This document shows, in pieces, positions 41,569 through 50,437 of a DNA stretch of 64,000 nucleotides. Each line of letters starts with the position of its first letter. The stretch's first letter is position 1. The stretch comes from a bacterium (GTDB taxonomy: Bacteria > Sysuimicrobiota > Sysuimicrobiia > Sysuimicrobiales > Segetimicrobiaceae). The stretch is taken from assembly GCA_035307765.1 (NCBI GenBank), contig DATGHU010000034.1, positions 315,417-379,416 of the forward strand, given 5' to 3'. The position numbers and the translations under genes are program-made. The notes beneath the pieces are model-generated. The model saw only the letters and a program-made list of their open reading frames with translations, did no database searches and was not told where the DNA came from.

Positions 41569-42615
41569 TTAGGGGACCAGCACGATCTTCCCGAAGTGCT
41601 CGCGGGCTTCGAAGATTCGGTGGGCTTCGCGGATCTCCGACAGGGGCAGCACGGCGTGGATGATCGGGGCAAGGGTCCCTCGGAAGACCAGCTCCATCAC
41701 GGTGCGGAAATCGGTGACGCTGCCGTGGGGGGCGCCGAGAATCTGGCGGTGGCGTTGGTAGATCTCCCGGATATCGATGTTCGGGCGCTCTCCCCCCGTC
41801 GCACCGCAGATGACCATCCGTCCGCCCGACCGCAGGCTGCGGATCGACTCCGGCCACGTCGGGGCGCCGACCGGGTCGGCGACGACGTGCACGCCGAGCG
41901 GCGCCAGGTCCCGGACCCGCTCGCTGAACTGCGGGAACTCCGTCCGATCGATCGGGACGGCACCGAGGTGCTCAGCCTTCCGCGCTTTCTCGGGGCCTCC
42001 CACCAGCGCGAACACCCGAGCGCCGGCGTGGATCCCGATCTGGAGCGCCGCGCTGCCGACCCCGCCCGACGCCCCGACCACGAGCAGGTCCTCCCCGACA
42101 CGCAGCCGGCCCGTGGTCACCAGCATCCGCCATGCCGTCGTGAAGCAGACCGGCGCGGCCGCCGCCTGTTCGAATCCTATCCCATCGGGGATCGGGAAGA
42201 GGTTGCCGACGGGGACTACGGTGAACTCCGCCATCCCGCCGGGGGTGTGCTCGCCGAAGATGCGGTACTCCCGGCACATCGACTGCTCGCCCGAGAGGCA
42301 GAACTCGCAGCGCCCGCAGCAGAGAATCGAGTCGACCACCACTCTATCGCCGGCCGCCACCTGAGCGACGCCGGGCCCGACCTCCTCGACGGTGCCGGCG
42401 ACATCGACCCCGCTAATCGTCGGCAGGCGCTGCTCCCGCCACGGGTAGACGGGGCGGCCTCCGGGCGGACCGCTGCGCGCCCAGACGTCGAGGTTATTGA
42501 GGGCGACCGCGCGCACGCGCACGAGCGCCTCGCCCGGCCCCGGCGACGGGACCGGGATCTCATCTAGACGAAGCGAGTCGATTCCGCCGTGCTGGCGAAT
42601 GACAACCGCCTTCAC
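41569..42615 (-). CDS. Zinc-type alcohol dehydrogenase / quinone oxidoreductase family
   Basis: The start is the GTG at 42615, which overlaps the stop of the upstream binding-protein gene (GTGA), giving 348 residues. The medium-chain fold is clear. A catalytic domain begins 'MKAVVIRQHGGIDSLRLDEIPVP'. A structural zinc site has four cysteines in CCGRCEFCLSGEQSMC, and the cofactor motif is VVGASGGVGSAALQIG. The usual catalytic-zinc Cys in the first lobe is replaced by Asp (NNLDVWARSG), a pattern seen in some members. It is the last gene of the M20-dppBC-binding-protein operon. Confidence 0.88.
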   Translation of the reverse strand: MKAVVIRQHGGIDSLRLDEIPVPSPGPGEALVRVRAVALNNLDVWARSGPPGGRPVYPWREQRLPTISGVDVAGTVEEVGPGVAQVAAGDRVVVDSILCCGRCEFCLSGEQSMCREYRIFGEHTPGGMAEFTVVPVGNLFPIPDGIGFEQAAAAPVCFTTAWRMLVTTGRLRVGEDLLVVGASGGVGSAALQIGIHAGARVFALVGGPEKARKAEHLGAVPIDRTEFPQFSERVRDLAPLGVHVVADPVGAPTWPESIRSLRSGGRMVICGATGGERPNIDIREIYQRHRQILGAPHGSVTDFRTVMELVFRGTLAPIIHAVLPLSEIREAHRIFEAREHFGKIVLVP

Positions 42616-44231
42616 TGCGGGGCCGCCACCCACGCGTACGGGTCGAAGTCATACACCCCGGACACATCGGTCAGCACGTTGCTCATCCGCTTGGAGATCG
42701 CCGTGAGGGCGTTGTTGTAATAGAGGACGATGACGGGCAACTGGTCGGCAAAGGTCTCCTGGAACTGGTCGTAGACCTGGCGCCGTTTCGCCGGGTCCGC
42801 GGTCTTGACCCCTTCGTCCAGCAATTGGTCCATTTGGGCGATGGAATGGAAGCTGAAGTTGTACTGGCCGCCGGTCCGGTACTGGGAGGAGACGTCGGGA
42901 TCGGCGGTTCCGGTCCAGCCCACCAGCGCCATATCGAAGTTCCCGCTGCGCATCGCCGCAATGTGCGTGGGGAAGTCGGATTTTTGGATGTCGGTCTTGA
43001 CCCCGACCGCCACCAGGTTCTCCCGGATGATCTCGGACGACCGCTCGCGGACGATGTTCCCGATCGGCACGCGCAGGGTGAGGGTCCGGTTTGGATCCCA
43101 CCCCGCCTCCTGCAGCAGCGCCTTGGCCTGGTTGGGATCGTACGGCCACGGCTTCACCTTCTTGTCGAAGTACGGATTCGTGGGCGGAATCGGCCCCTCC
43201 GCGATCTGCCCCTGCCCCTTCAACAACTGGCTGACGATCAGCGGGCGGTTGATCGCCTCGGCGAGGGCCCGCCGCACCCGCTTGTCCTGCAGAAACGGCC
43301 GCTTCCAGTTGACCACCAGATACTGGTACCCGGGAGCGGGAAACGAGATGGTCTGCAGGCCGCTCATCGTCTTGACCCGATCCCAATCGTCGATCAGGAT
43401 CTCCCCGATTCCGAACCCCGCCGTGATGTCCAGATCGCTGCGCTGCAGCTGCGCCAGCATCGTCGTCGGTGGGATAATGCGGACAAAGACCCGCCGCACG
43501 CGGGGCGCGCCCAGATGATAGCTGTCGTTGGCGGCCAACTCGATAAACTCATCCGGCCGGTACTGGACGAACTTGAACGGACCGTCGCCCACGGTCGGGT
43601 GCATAAAGAACGGGTGCTTGGCCAGCTGATCGGGCGGCACATCCCCCAGCACGTGCTTCGGCAGGATGTAAACGTTCGCGCCAAACTTCTCCAGGAATCC
43701 CGCCGGATCGACCGGGACGCTGGTCTTGATCTCGATCGTCTTCGGGCCGAGGACCCGGACTCCGAGCTGCGCCCCGGGCGCCCGCTTCCCGCGGACGTCG
43801 AGCCCGGCGATGTCGGCGATGTTGGCCCCGCGGTTGGTCTCGGTCTTGGGGTCGCTGATGGTCATGATGGTAAACAGCACATCGTCTGCCGTCACCGGCT
43901 GCCCGTCGTGCCAGGCGGCTTTGGGATGGATCGTAAAGGTGTAGGTCTGGTGGTCGGCTCCCACCTCCCACCGGCTGGCCAGGGCGGGACTGAACTTCAG
44001 CTGGTTGTTGTCGAGGCGCGCCGAGACCAGCCCGGTGAACATGAAATGGATGGGGTAAAACCCATACGAACTGTCGGTGTTGATGGGGTTGAAGTTGTTC
44101 GGGGGACTCCACATTCCGCTGACCACGACCAGCCCCGACTTTGGGGCACCCCTCACCCCGGCCGGCAGTGTCAACGCGATCATCAGCGCGACGATCACGG
44201 CGGTCACGGGTCCAGTTCGAATCCTGTTCAT
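42612..44231 (-). CDS. Peptide ABC transporter substrate-binding protein (family 5)
   Basis: The ATG at 44231 follows a strong AAGGAGG, and the 539-residue protein has a signal peptide (about 1-28, ending VRGAP). The family signature is 'YTFTIHPKAAWHDGQPVTADDVLFTI' near residues 95-120. 'VVNWKRPFLQDKRVRRALAEAINRPLIVSQLL' follows in the middle. Upstream, 44300-44321 can form an imperfect hairpin. The order M20-dppB-dppC-binding protein-ADH suggests import and hydrolysis of a peptide-like compound. Confidence 0.92.
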   Translation of the reverse strand: MNRIRTGPVTAVIVALMIALTLPAGVRGAPKSGLVVVSGMWSPPNNFNPINTDSSYGFYPIHFMFTGLVSARLDNNQLKFSPALASRWEVGADHQTYTFTIHPKAAWHDGQPVTADDVLFTIMTISDPKTETNRGANIADIAGLDVRGKRAPGAQLGVRVLGPKTIEIKTSVPVDPAGFLEKFGANVYILPKHVLGDVPPDQLAKHPFFMHPTVGDGPFKFVQYRPDEFIELAANDSYHLGAPRVRRVFVRIIPPTTMLAQLQRSDLDITAGFGIGEILIDDWDRVKTMSGLQTISFPAPGYQYLVVNWKRPFLQDKRVRRALAEAINRPLIVSQLLKGQGQIAEGPIPPTNPYFDKKVKPWPYDPNQAKALLQEAGWDPNRTLTLRVPIGNIVRERSSEIIRENLVAVGVKTDIQKSDFPTHIAAMRSGNFDMALVGWTGTADPDVSSQYRTGGQYNFSFHSIAQMDQLLDEGVKTADPAKRRQVYDQFQETFADQLPVIVLYYNNALTAISKRMSNVLTDVSGVYDFDPYAWVAAPQ

Positions 44232-44336
44232 CGTCGCCTCCTTGAATGGGTGGCCCGTCTTTCGATGACCCCGTTCGTCGTTCCTCTGCGGTGGCCGGGC
44301 CCCACCTCGAGAGGTGTGGGGGGAATGTGCCGGCGG

Positions 44337-45242
44337 TCAGAGCTTGAGGCTCGGATCCAACGCGTCGCGCAGGCCGTCGCCGACAAAGTTGATCGTCAGC
44401 ACCGAGATCAGGATCATGAAGCCCGGCGGCACCCACAGCCACGGCAATCGCTCCAACACCGTCAACGACTGAGCATCGGTGAGCATGTTCCCCCACGACG
44501 GGGTGGGAGGTTGCACGCCTAACCCCAGGAACGAGAGCGAGGCCTCCACCAGGATCGCGTTGGCCGTGCCGAACGTGGCGGCGACGAGCACCGGAGCGAG
44601 CGCGTTGGGGAGAAGATGGCGTTCGATCACGCGCGCGTCCGACGCGCCGCTCGCCCGGGCGGCCTGGACAAACTCCGATCCGCGGAGGGACAGGAGCTGC
44701 CCCCGCACCAGGCGCGCGACCCCCGGCCACCCCAGCAGGCCGAGCACGATGATGATGTTCCAGAGGCTGGGCCGCCCGAAGATGCTCACCGCAAACAGGA
44801 TGATGATCAGCGGGGGAAAGGACAGCACGATATCCATCAGCCGGCTGAGGGCCACGTCGATCACGCCGCCGTGGTAACCCGCCAGCGCGCCAACCGAGGT
44901 CCCGATCACCACGTACATCGACACGGCCAGGAGGCCCACCGTCAACGAGACCCGGGCCGCGTAGATCAGCCGGCTGAGGACGTCGCGGCCGACGCTGTCC
45001 GTGCCGAGCGGGTGCGCGCGCGACGGAGAGGCCTGGAACGCCCCCGTATCGATCGCCGTCGGGCTGTGCGGAGCGACGAAAGGCGCGGCCAGGGCGAGCC
45101 CGCCGATGGCCACCAGCACACCCAGGCTGACCACCGCCAAGTGGTGGCGCAGGAATCGCCTGAGCGCCAGGGCCCAGAAAGACATGCCGCGGGGCGGGTG
45201 CGCGGCCGTCCCCGCGACCGGAGGCGACAGGGCGTCACCCAT
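44337..45242 (-). CDS. Peptide ABC transporter permease, DppC-like
   Basis: The 301-residue protein has the DppC signature 'HPLGTDSVGRDVLSRLIYAAR' (about residues 76-96) and the EAA loop 'FVQAARASGASDARVIERHLLPNALAPVLV'. It ends 'FVGDGLRDALDPSLKL'. Six hydrophobic segments are present. It lies 110 nt after the DppB-like gene and 105 nt before the binding-protein gene. Confidence 0.92.
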   Translation of the reverse strand: MGDALSPPVAGTAAHPPRGMSFWALALRRFLRHHLAVVSLGVLVAIGGLALAAPFVAPHSPTAIDTGAFQASPSRAHPLGTDSVGRDVLSRLIYAARVSLTVGLLAVSMYVVIGTSVGALAGYHGGVIDVALSRLMDIVLSFPPLIIILFAVSIFGRPSLWNIIIVLGLLGWPGVARLVRGQLLSLRGSEFVQAARASGASDARVIERHLLPNALAPVLVAATFGTANAILVEASLSFLGLGVQPPTPSWGNMLTDAQSLTVLERLPWLWVPPGFMILISVLTINFVGDGLRDALDPSLKL

Positions 45243-45352
45243 CGACCCGGCCCGCGCGGATCTGCCCCGTGCGCGATCCCGGATTCGGGCCCCCCCCGGC
45301 GAGCCCCCCCGGCTCTCTGCGCATGCCCGGTGCGGGCGTTCGGGCGCCGGCG

Positions 45353-46303
45353 TCAGTCATAGTGAATTCTCGGATCGACCAGCGAGTAGGCGACGTCGGC
45401 GAAAAGGTTCCCCGCGATCACGAGCACCGCGCTGATCAAGGTGATGCCCATCAGCACCGGGTAGTCCCGCTGACTGATCGCCTCGATCGTCAGCCGTCCC
45501 ATGCCCGGCCACTCGAATACTTGCTCGGTGATCACCGCGCCGGCGAGCAACACCGGAATCTGCAGCCCGGCGAGCGTAATCACTGGGAGCAGCGCGTTGC
45601 GGAGCGCGTGCCGCCAGAGGACGGTGATCTCGTCCAGCCCCTTGGCCCGCGCGGTGCGGACGTACTCCTGTCCCAGCACCTCGAGCATGCTGGAGCGGAC
45701 GTATCGCGTGAGGGCCCCTGCGCCGGCCACCGCGAGCACCGTCGCCGGCAGGATGAGGTGAAGCGCCGCGTCGCCGAGGCCGCCCTCGCCCCCCAAGGTC
45801 ATCGTTCCCCCGGTGGGCAGCCAGCGCAGTTGCAGGGCGAAGACGTAGATCCCCACCAGTCCGAGAAAGAACGTCGGCAGGCTGATGCCCAGGAACGCGA
45901 ACAGCGTCGCCAGATAGTCGATCCACGTGTAGCGGCGGGTGGCCGCCAGCACCCCGGCGGGGACGGCGATCAGGTACGAGAGGAGCAGCGCGCTGACGGC
46001 GAGCGCGAGGGTCGGGGTCACCCGCTCACCGATCCGCTGGGCGACCGGAGCCCCGCTGCTGAACGAGTAGCCGAGGTTGCCGCGGATCACCTCGTTGAGC
46101 CAATGAACGTAACGCAGGTAGACGGGCTGATCCAACCCGAAGGCGTGCCGCTTGATCTCCACGTCGGCCTCGCTCATGTTCGGGCTGATCTCCATCTGCG
46201 CGGGATCCCCCGGGGTGAACGAGAGGATGGCGTAGCTGAGGACGGTGACGCCGAACAGGATCGGCAGCGTGATCAGGATCCGCCGCAGCAGGTACCGCTG
46301 CAT
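45353..46303 (-). CDS. Peptide ABC transporter permease, DppB-like
   Basis: The start is put at the ATG at 46303 (MQRYLLRRILITLPILFGV), 316 residues; a GTG five codons earlier is possible. Motifs are 'LSFTPGDPAQMEI', 'FGLDQPVYLRYVHWLNEVIRGNLGYSF', the EAA loop 'YVRTARAKGLDEITVLWRHALRNALLPVIT' and the end 'NLFADVAYSLVDPRIHYD'. It follows the M20 hydrolase gene by 21 nt, and no ATPase gene is present. Confidence 0.92.
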   Translation of the reverse strand: MQRYLLRRILITLPILFGVTVLSYAILSFTPGDPAQMEISPNMSEADVEIKRHAFGLDQPVYLRYVHWLNEVIRGNLGYSFSSGAPVAQRIGERVTPTLALAVSALLLSYLIAVPAGVLAATRRYTWIDYLATLFAFLGISLPTFFLGLVGIYVFALQLRWLPTGGTMTLGGEGGLGDAALHLILPATVLAVAGAGALTRYVRSSMLEVLGQEYVRTARAKGLDEITVLWRHALRNALLPVITLAGLQIPVLLAGAVITEQVFEWPGMGRLTIEAISQRDYPVLMGITLISAVLVIAGNLFADVAYSLVDPRIHYD

Positions 46304-46324
46304 GCCACCCCGCACCACCCGGTC

Positions 46325-47710
46325 CTAGCTGCCGGCGAACTCATAGAGGAAGCGGGCGACGGAGCGTTCGAACAGGCGCATCCCGTCGACCGTCGCGTAC
46401 TCGTTCGGACTGTGCGGCCGTCCGCCGTGTCCCAATCCGCCCATGACGAACGGCTGGTTGAGCACCCGCCGGAACAGGTAGAAGGGCGCCGATCCGGCGA
46501 GGTGGGGCCAGATCTCGGGCTCACGGGCAAGCGCGCGGATCGAGCGGATCATCGCCTGAACCGCCGGCTCGCCGACGCTCGTCTTGGCCGGGGGGTACCC
46601 CTCGTGGAAGTGCACCTCGATGTCCTCTCGACCGAGCCCGCGGAGGTGAGCCGTGATGCGCTCGCGGACCCTCTGAGGTTCCATATCCGGTACCATCCGG
46701 ACGTCCATCTTCACCCGCACCTCGTGCGGGAGGAGCGTCTTCATCCCGGGCCCCGTGTACCCGCCCCAAACGCCGTCGATGTTCAAGGTGGGGGTGTACA
46801 GGTACTTGCGCAGGAGGGCGATGCCCTGGAGCCTGTATTTGAACCGCTCGGTATCCCACATCGCCAGCTGGGTCTCGGGGTCGAAGGTCTCGGCCAGAGC
46901 CTCCAGGAGCGCCTCGTCCTCGGCGCTCGGGGGAGCGACGTCGTCGTAGAAGCCGTCGATCCGGATCTGTTCCTCGTCATCCATCATCGTGCCGAGCGCC
47001 CGGACCAGCCGCCACGCCGGGCTTCCGACCCAGACGGCGTTGCTGCCGTGCACCCCTCGGGTTCGCGGACCGCCCCAGGCCCCGCCCCGGCAGGTGACCT
47101 CGAAGTACTGGATCCCCTTCACCCCGAGCCACAACACGGGCTTCCCGCGGCGGTCCTGGCAGTAGAATGCAAAGAACGTCGCGTCGGCCTCCAAGCGGTC
47201 CCGGTGCGCGTGGATGAATCCGGGAAGGTTGCGGCTCCCCAGCTCCTCCTCCCCCTCGACGACAAACTTGACGTTGACCGGAAGGCGCCCATCGACTTGC
47301 TGGATGCTTTCCAGAACGTTGAACAGTCCGGCGAGCGGGCCCTTGGTGTTGTAGACGCCGCGCGCCACCATGCTCGCGCCTATCCCAGGCAGATCCACGA
47401 CCGCCCCCTCAAAGGGCGGGACCACCCAGTCTTCGCCCTCCACCGGCTGGACGTCGTACATGCCGTAGAGGAGCAACGTCTTCGACCGGCCGGCGTCGAT
47501 CGCTCCGTGGACCACCGGCCATCCGGGGGTCGCCGCGATCTCTGCGCTCCCCCCGAGGCCGCGGATGGTGTCGCGGACCAGCACGGCCATCGCCTCCATG
47601 CCGACGCCCTCACCGCTGATGCTGGGCTGGCGGACAAACGTCCGGACCCGCTCCAAGTGGCGGTCGAACATCTCGTCAAGGTGGGCGTCGAGGTCGACCC
47701 GATCGATCAT
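46325..47710 (-). CDS. M20-family metallohydrolase with altered metal ligands
   Basis: The 461-residue protein has the M20 catalytic domain split by a dimerisation domain. The first metal motif reads YGMYDVQP (residues 82-89), with Met84 where most members have a zinc-binding His; Asp86 is kept. The bridging Asp position reads YNTKG, with Asn121. The general base region EGEEELGS (E154-E155) and the C-terminal His in GHGGRPHSPNE remain. It may be a subfamily with one metal or a different mechanism. It heads the operon with a DppBC-type importer and binding protein, so an imported dipeptide-like amide is a plausible substrate. GGAGG lies 9 nt upstream. Confidence 0.88.
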   Translation of the reverse strand: MIDRVDLDAHLDEMFDRHLERVRTFVRQPSISGEGVGMEAMAVLVRDTIRGLGGSAEIAATPGWPVVHGAIDAGRSKTLLLYGMYDVQPVEGEDWVVPPFEGAVVDLPGIGASMVARGVYNTKGPLAGLFNVLESIQQVDGRLPVNVKFVVEGEEELGSRNLPGFIHAHRDRLEADATFFAFYCQDRRGKPVLWLGVKGIQYFEVTCRGGAWGGPRTRGVHGSNAVWVGSPAWRLVRALGTMMDDEEQIRIDGFYDDVAPPSAEDEALLEALAETFDPETQLAMWDTERFKYRLQGIALLRKYLYTPTLNIDGVWGGYTGPGMKTLLPHEVRVKMDVRMVPDMEPQRVRERITAHLRGLGREDIEVHFHEGYPPAKTSVGEPAVQAMIRSIRALAREPEIWPHLAGSAPFYLFRRVLNQPFVMGGLGHGGRPHSPNEYATVDGMRLFERSVARFLYEFAGS

Positions 47711-47809
47711 GCGGGGCTGCCTCCAGGGAGACGGCGCTGGCGCCTGTTCGCTACGACGCGGGGTTGGACCGGTCCTCCCCTCCGCCCGCGCCGGCGGCCC
47801 GGAACGCCG

Positions 47810-47838
47810 CGGCGGCCGGTCGATTGCACCGGCCGCCG
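47810..47838 (-). terminator. Terminator-like hairpin after the AIM24 gene
   Basis: An 11-bp perfect GC stem (47810-47820 with 47828-47838) with a 7-nt loop lies 80 nt past the AIM24 stop and 100 nt before the M20 start. No U tract follows. Confidence 0.45.
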
Positions 47839-47917
47839 TGGGGGACTCGCGACGACGTGGCTGCGGGTTCAGGCCCCTCCGGAGGCGCTCAACGCGCCGG
47901 GGGAAGGGGTGCCCCGA

Positions 47918-48613
47918 TCACCCTTCCGTCGGCATGTGCACGTACATGGACTGCAGGGCAATCCGCCCCGGGCCCGTGAAGCGGTTCCAGAAGAGGTTCG
48001 AGGCGCTCGCGAACAACCCGGTCGAAATCTTCTGGAAAATCGTCTGCATCTGGACGGTACGGTCCTTGTACACCCACCCGCCGGGCTCGATGTCGATCTG
48101 CTCCCCTTGGCCCAGCGTGACCTCGAAGACGTTCCCGTACCCGTGGAGCCAGACGATCCCGTCCTGGCGCAGGCAGGTGAACGTGTCGATGAAGAACCCG
48201 GTTCCGCTGAACAAGATGTTCGCCGCGCCCTTCACCCGAGCGAACGTGTACTCCACCCCGTCCGTCGCGGCAAGAAACTGGTGCTCGCGGACATCGACGG
48301 CCTCCCCGATCTTCATGTGCATGGCGAAGACGTGGCCCGCCCCATCCCGGCTGAAGGCGATGCGTCCCGGGCCCTTCGCCTGCGTCATGAACACCGGCAT
48401 CCCGGAGAGCACCCGCTTAAAGGCCCCCTTGAGGGGTTTCAGGCTGATCTCGACCGACGGATCCTTCCACAGGAGGATGTGGTGCTCGAAGTACACCGCC
48501 ATGGCGCTGAGTTCGACGTGCAGCACGGGGACGAGCTCCCCCTGGATGTGGTAGGTGACGCCCCCAAATGTCTCGTCACGCGCCGCGGTAGGCAGCTGGG
48601 TCGGAACGGGCAT
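47918..48613 (-). CDS. AIM24 family protein
   Basis: The 231-residue protein starts behind GGAGG. It is all-beta and Gly-rich, with AIM24-domain landmarks. These include 'MAVYFEHHILLWKDPSVEISLKPLKGAFKRVLSGMPVFMTQAKGPGRIAFSRDGAGHVFAMHM' (about residues 38-100), 'VREHQFLAATDGVEYTF', 'FIDTFTCLRQDGIVWLHGYGNVFEVTL' and 'GWVYKDRTVQMQTIF'. The fold resembles TRAP (tryptophan RNA-binding) sheets; the biochemical role of bacterial AIM24 proteins is unknown. There is no signal peptide or membrane segment. Confidence 0.85.
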   Translation of the reverse strand: MPVPTQLPTAARDETFGGVTYHIQGELVPVLHVELSAMAVYFEHHILLWKDPSVEISLKPLKGAFKRVLSGMPVFMTQAKGPGRIAFSRDGAGHVFAMHMKIGEAVDVREHQFLAATDGVEYTFARVKGAANILFSGTGFFIDTFTCLRQDGIVWLHGYGNVFEVTLGQGEQIDIEPGGWVYKDRTVQMQTIFQKISTGLFASASNLFWNRFTGPGRIALQSMYVHMPTEG

Positions 48614-48664
48614 GCGCTCGACACCTCCTCAGTGGATGCGTGCGTTGGGTACCGCACCGAGAAC

Positions 48665-48683
48665 GCCGGACGATCGGTCCGGC
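48665..48683. promoter_or_regulatory. Inverted repeat between divergent genes
   Basis: GCCGGAC-N5-GTCCGGC is a perfect 7-bp inverted repeat lying between the AIM24 gene (minus) and the M19 dipeptidase gene (plus). It could be an operator or a small hairpin; no regulator gene is adjacent. Confidence 0.3.
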
Positions 48684-48826
48684 CAGATCCCTAATGCCCC
48701 GGCGGAGGCTGTTCGAGACTTCCCGTAGGGAGGCGATCGACCCGTAGCCGACGGCGACCCCCGGCAGGGGTGGAGCGGCCGCGGCAGAACCAAGAGACTC
48801 GATCCGTTCAGCCGAGGGAGGCGCCC

Positions 48827-49864
48827 ATGCCGGAGCTCCACCATGATGCCGTCGTCGTCGACTGTCACAACGACCTGATTCTGCTCGTGGACCGCTGGCG
48901 CGCACTCGGCGACCCGGGCTACTTCGGAGAGCGGGTGATCCCCTCCCTGCGGGCCGGGGGCGTCGACGTGCAGGTGGTGCCGATCTTCATGGAAGCCGAG
49001 TACGCGGCGGAGGGCGCGCTGCGGAGGGCCCTGCAGCTCATCGAGTGGGTGCACCGAGAGGCCGATGCCAACCGCGATGCCGTGGCGCTATGCGGGAGCG
49101 GCGCGGAGATCGACGCGGCGACCGCGGCGGGAAAGATCGCCCTGGTGCTGGCGCTGGAAGGGTGCGAGGCAATCGGCAAGCAGACGGAGTTGTTTGGCAC
49201 GTTCTTCCGACTGGGTGTCCGCATGGCGTCCTTTACGCATTTTGGACGCACGCTCCTGGCCGACGGAAGCGGGGAAGACGACACCGGCGGCCGGCTGACG
49301 CGCGCGGGAGTCGCCGCGGTACACGAGATGGAGCGCCTCGGGATCCTGGTCGATGTTTCGCACCTGTCCATGGCCGGGACCCAGCACGTCCTCGAGATTG
49401 CGACCCGCCCCGTGATCGCCTCGCACTCCTCTGCCCGCGCCCTGCGCGATCATCACCGAAACCTCTTCGATGACGTGTTGCGACGGATCGCGGAGACCGG
49501 CGGGGTGATCGGAGCAAACTTTTTTCCGGCCTTCGTCGCGGCGGGCAGACCCACCATCGACGACGTGGTCGATCACATCCAGCACCTGGCCGCGGTGACC
49601 GGGTGGGACCATGTGGGGATCGGCCCGGACTTCATCAAAGAGTACTACGACGAGCGGTACCCGCATCATCCGTCGCTTAAGATCGAAGGACTCGATGCCA
49701 AGATCACGATCGAGGGCCTAACCGGGCCCCAGGACCTGCCGGCGCTCACCGAGGCGCTCGTCCGCCGGGGGGTTTCGGAGGCCAACGTGCGGAAGGTCCT
49801 CGGCGAAAACTTCCTGCGCGTCTTCCGCAGCGTCTTGGGGATATCGGGCGTGGGTCGAGGATGA
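48827..49864 (+). CDS. M19 membrane dipeptidase family protein
   Basis: The ATG at 48827 follows GGGAGG at 5 nt, giving 345 residues. The binuclear zinc site is complete: H14-x-D16 in DCHND, the bridging Glu in LALEGCEAIG, and two His in 'VDVSHLSMAG' and 'VIASHSSARAL'. A late Asp lies in 'VGIGPDF'. It lacks a signal peptide and is likely cytoplasmic. M19 enzymes hydrolyse dipeptides, including those with D-residues. A second M19 gene lies at 60378. Confidence 0.92.
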   Translation: MPELHHDAVVVDCHNDLILLVDRWRALGDPGYFGERVIPSLRAGGVDVQVVPIFMEAEYAAEGALRRALQLIEWVHREADANRDAVALCGSGAEIDAATAAGKIALVLALEGCEAIGKQTELFGTFFRLGVRMASFTHFGRTLLADGSGEDDTGGRLTRAGVAAVHEMERLGILVDVSHLSMAGTQHVLEIATRPVIASHSSARALRDHHRNLFDDVLRRIAETGGVIGANFFPAFVAAGRPTIDDVVDHIQHLAAVTGWDHVGIGPDFIKEYYDERYPHHPSLKIEGLDAKITIEGLTGPQDLPALTEALVRRGVSEANVRKVLGENFLRVFRSVLGISGVGRG

Positions 49865-49956
49865 GGGAAGGCCTTCGACTGACCTCTCCCCGTCCGCACC
49901 GTGCCCGCCACCGTCAACGCCCTCGCTTCTTCCAGAAGACGAAGGAGTTTCTTCCC

Positions 49957-50340
49957 TCAGGGGCGTGAGGCCACGGCCTCGATCTCCAGGAGATAATCGG
50001 GTGTGGCGAGGCTGGCCACCACGATGAACGTGTTCGGGGGAAAGTAGGTGGTGAAATACCGGGCGCGCACCTCCGCGATCTTCTGCCGGTGGGCGACGCT
50101 CGTCGTGTAGGTGGTGAGCTTCACCACATCGTCCAAGGCGGCGCCGGCGGACGCCAGCACCGCTTTGAGATTTTCGAACACCTGCACCGCCTGCGCCTCG
50201 ATGTCCCCCCGGCCAACGAGGCGGCCCTCCTGGTCCTGGGCCACCTGCCCGGCCACGAAGACCAGATCCCCCGCCCGCACGGCGTGCGAATACCCGGTGG
50301 TCTTGTGCACGCCTCGCACCGCCACATCCTCGCGCTTCAC
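49957..50340 (-). CDS. RidA-family protein
   Basis: The 127-residue protein begins at a GTG behind GGGGGAGGG. Its features are 'YSHAVRAGDLVFVAGQVAQDQEGRLVGRGDIEAQAVQVFENLKAVLASAGAALDDVVKLTTYTT' and the end 'YLLEIEAVASRP'. The Arg usually found before the last strand is replaced here (LATPDYLLEIE), so it may not be a classical imine deaminase. It converges with the M19 gene and lies downstream of the M28 gene (97 nt). Confidence 0.88.
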   Translation of the reverse strand: MKREDVAVRGVHKTTGYSHAVRAGDLVFVAGQVAQDQEGRLVGRGDIEAQAVQVFENLKAVLASAGAALDDVVKLTTYTTSVAHRQKIAEVRARYFTTYFPPNTFIVVASLATPDYLLEIEAVASRP

Positions 50341-50437
50341 CCGCCCTCCCCCTTCCCTCTGCGTTCTGGATACCCGCCAGACTCTCGGGCGACCCCGTTC
50401 GGCCTACCCCCCACCCCCCTCCCCCGAAGACGGCCCG

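Noticed and set aside
45269-48694. A plus-strand open frame of over 1100 codons
   Set aside because: It runs antisense to the DppBC, M20 and AIM24 genes, all of which show family motifs on the minus strand. Its predicted product is Arg/Pro/His-rich and low in complexity, a typical shadow in GC-rich DNA.
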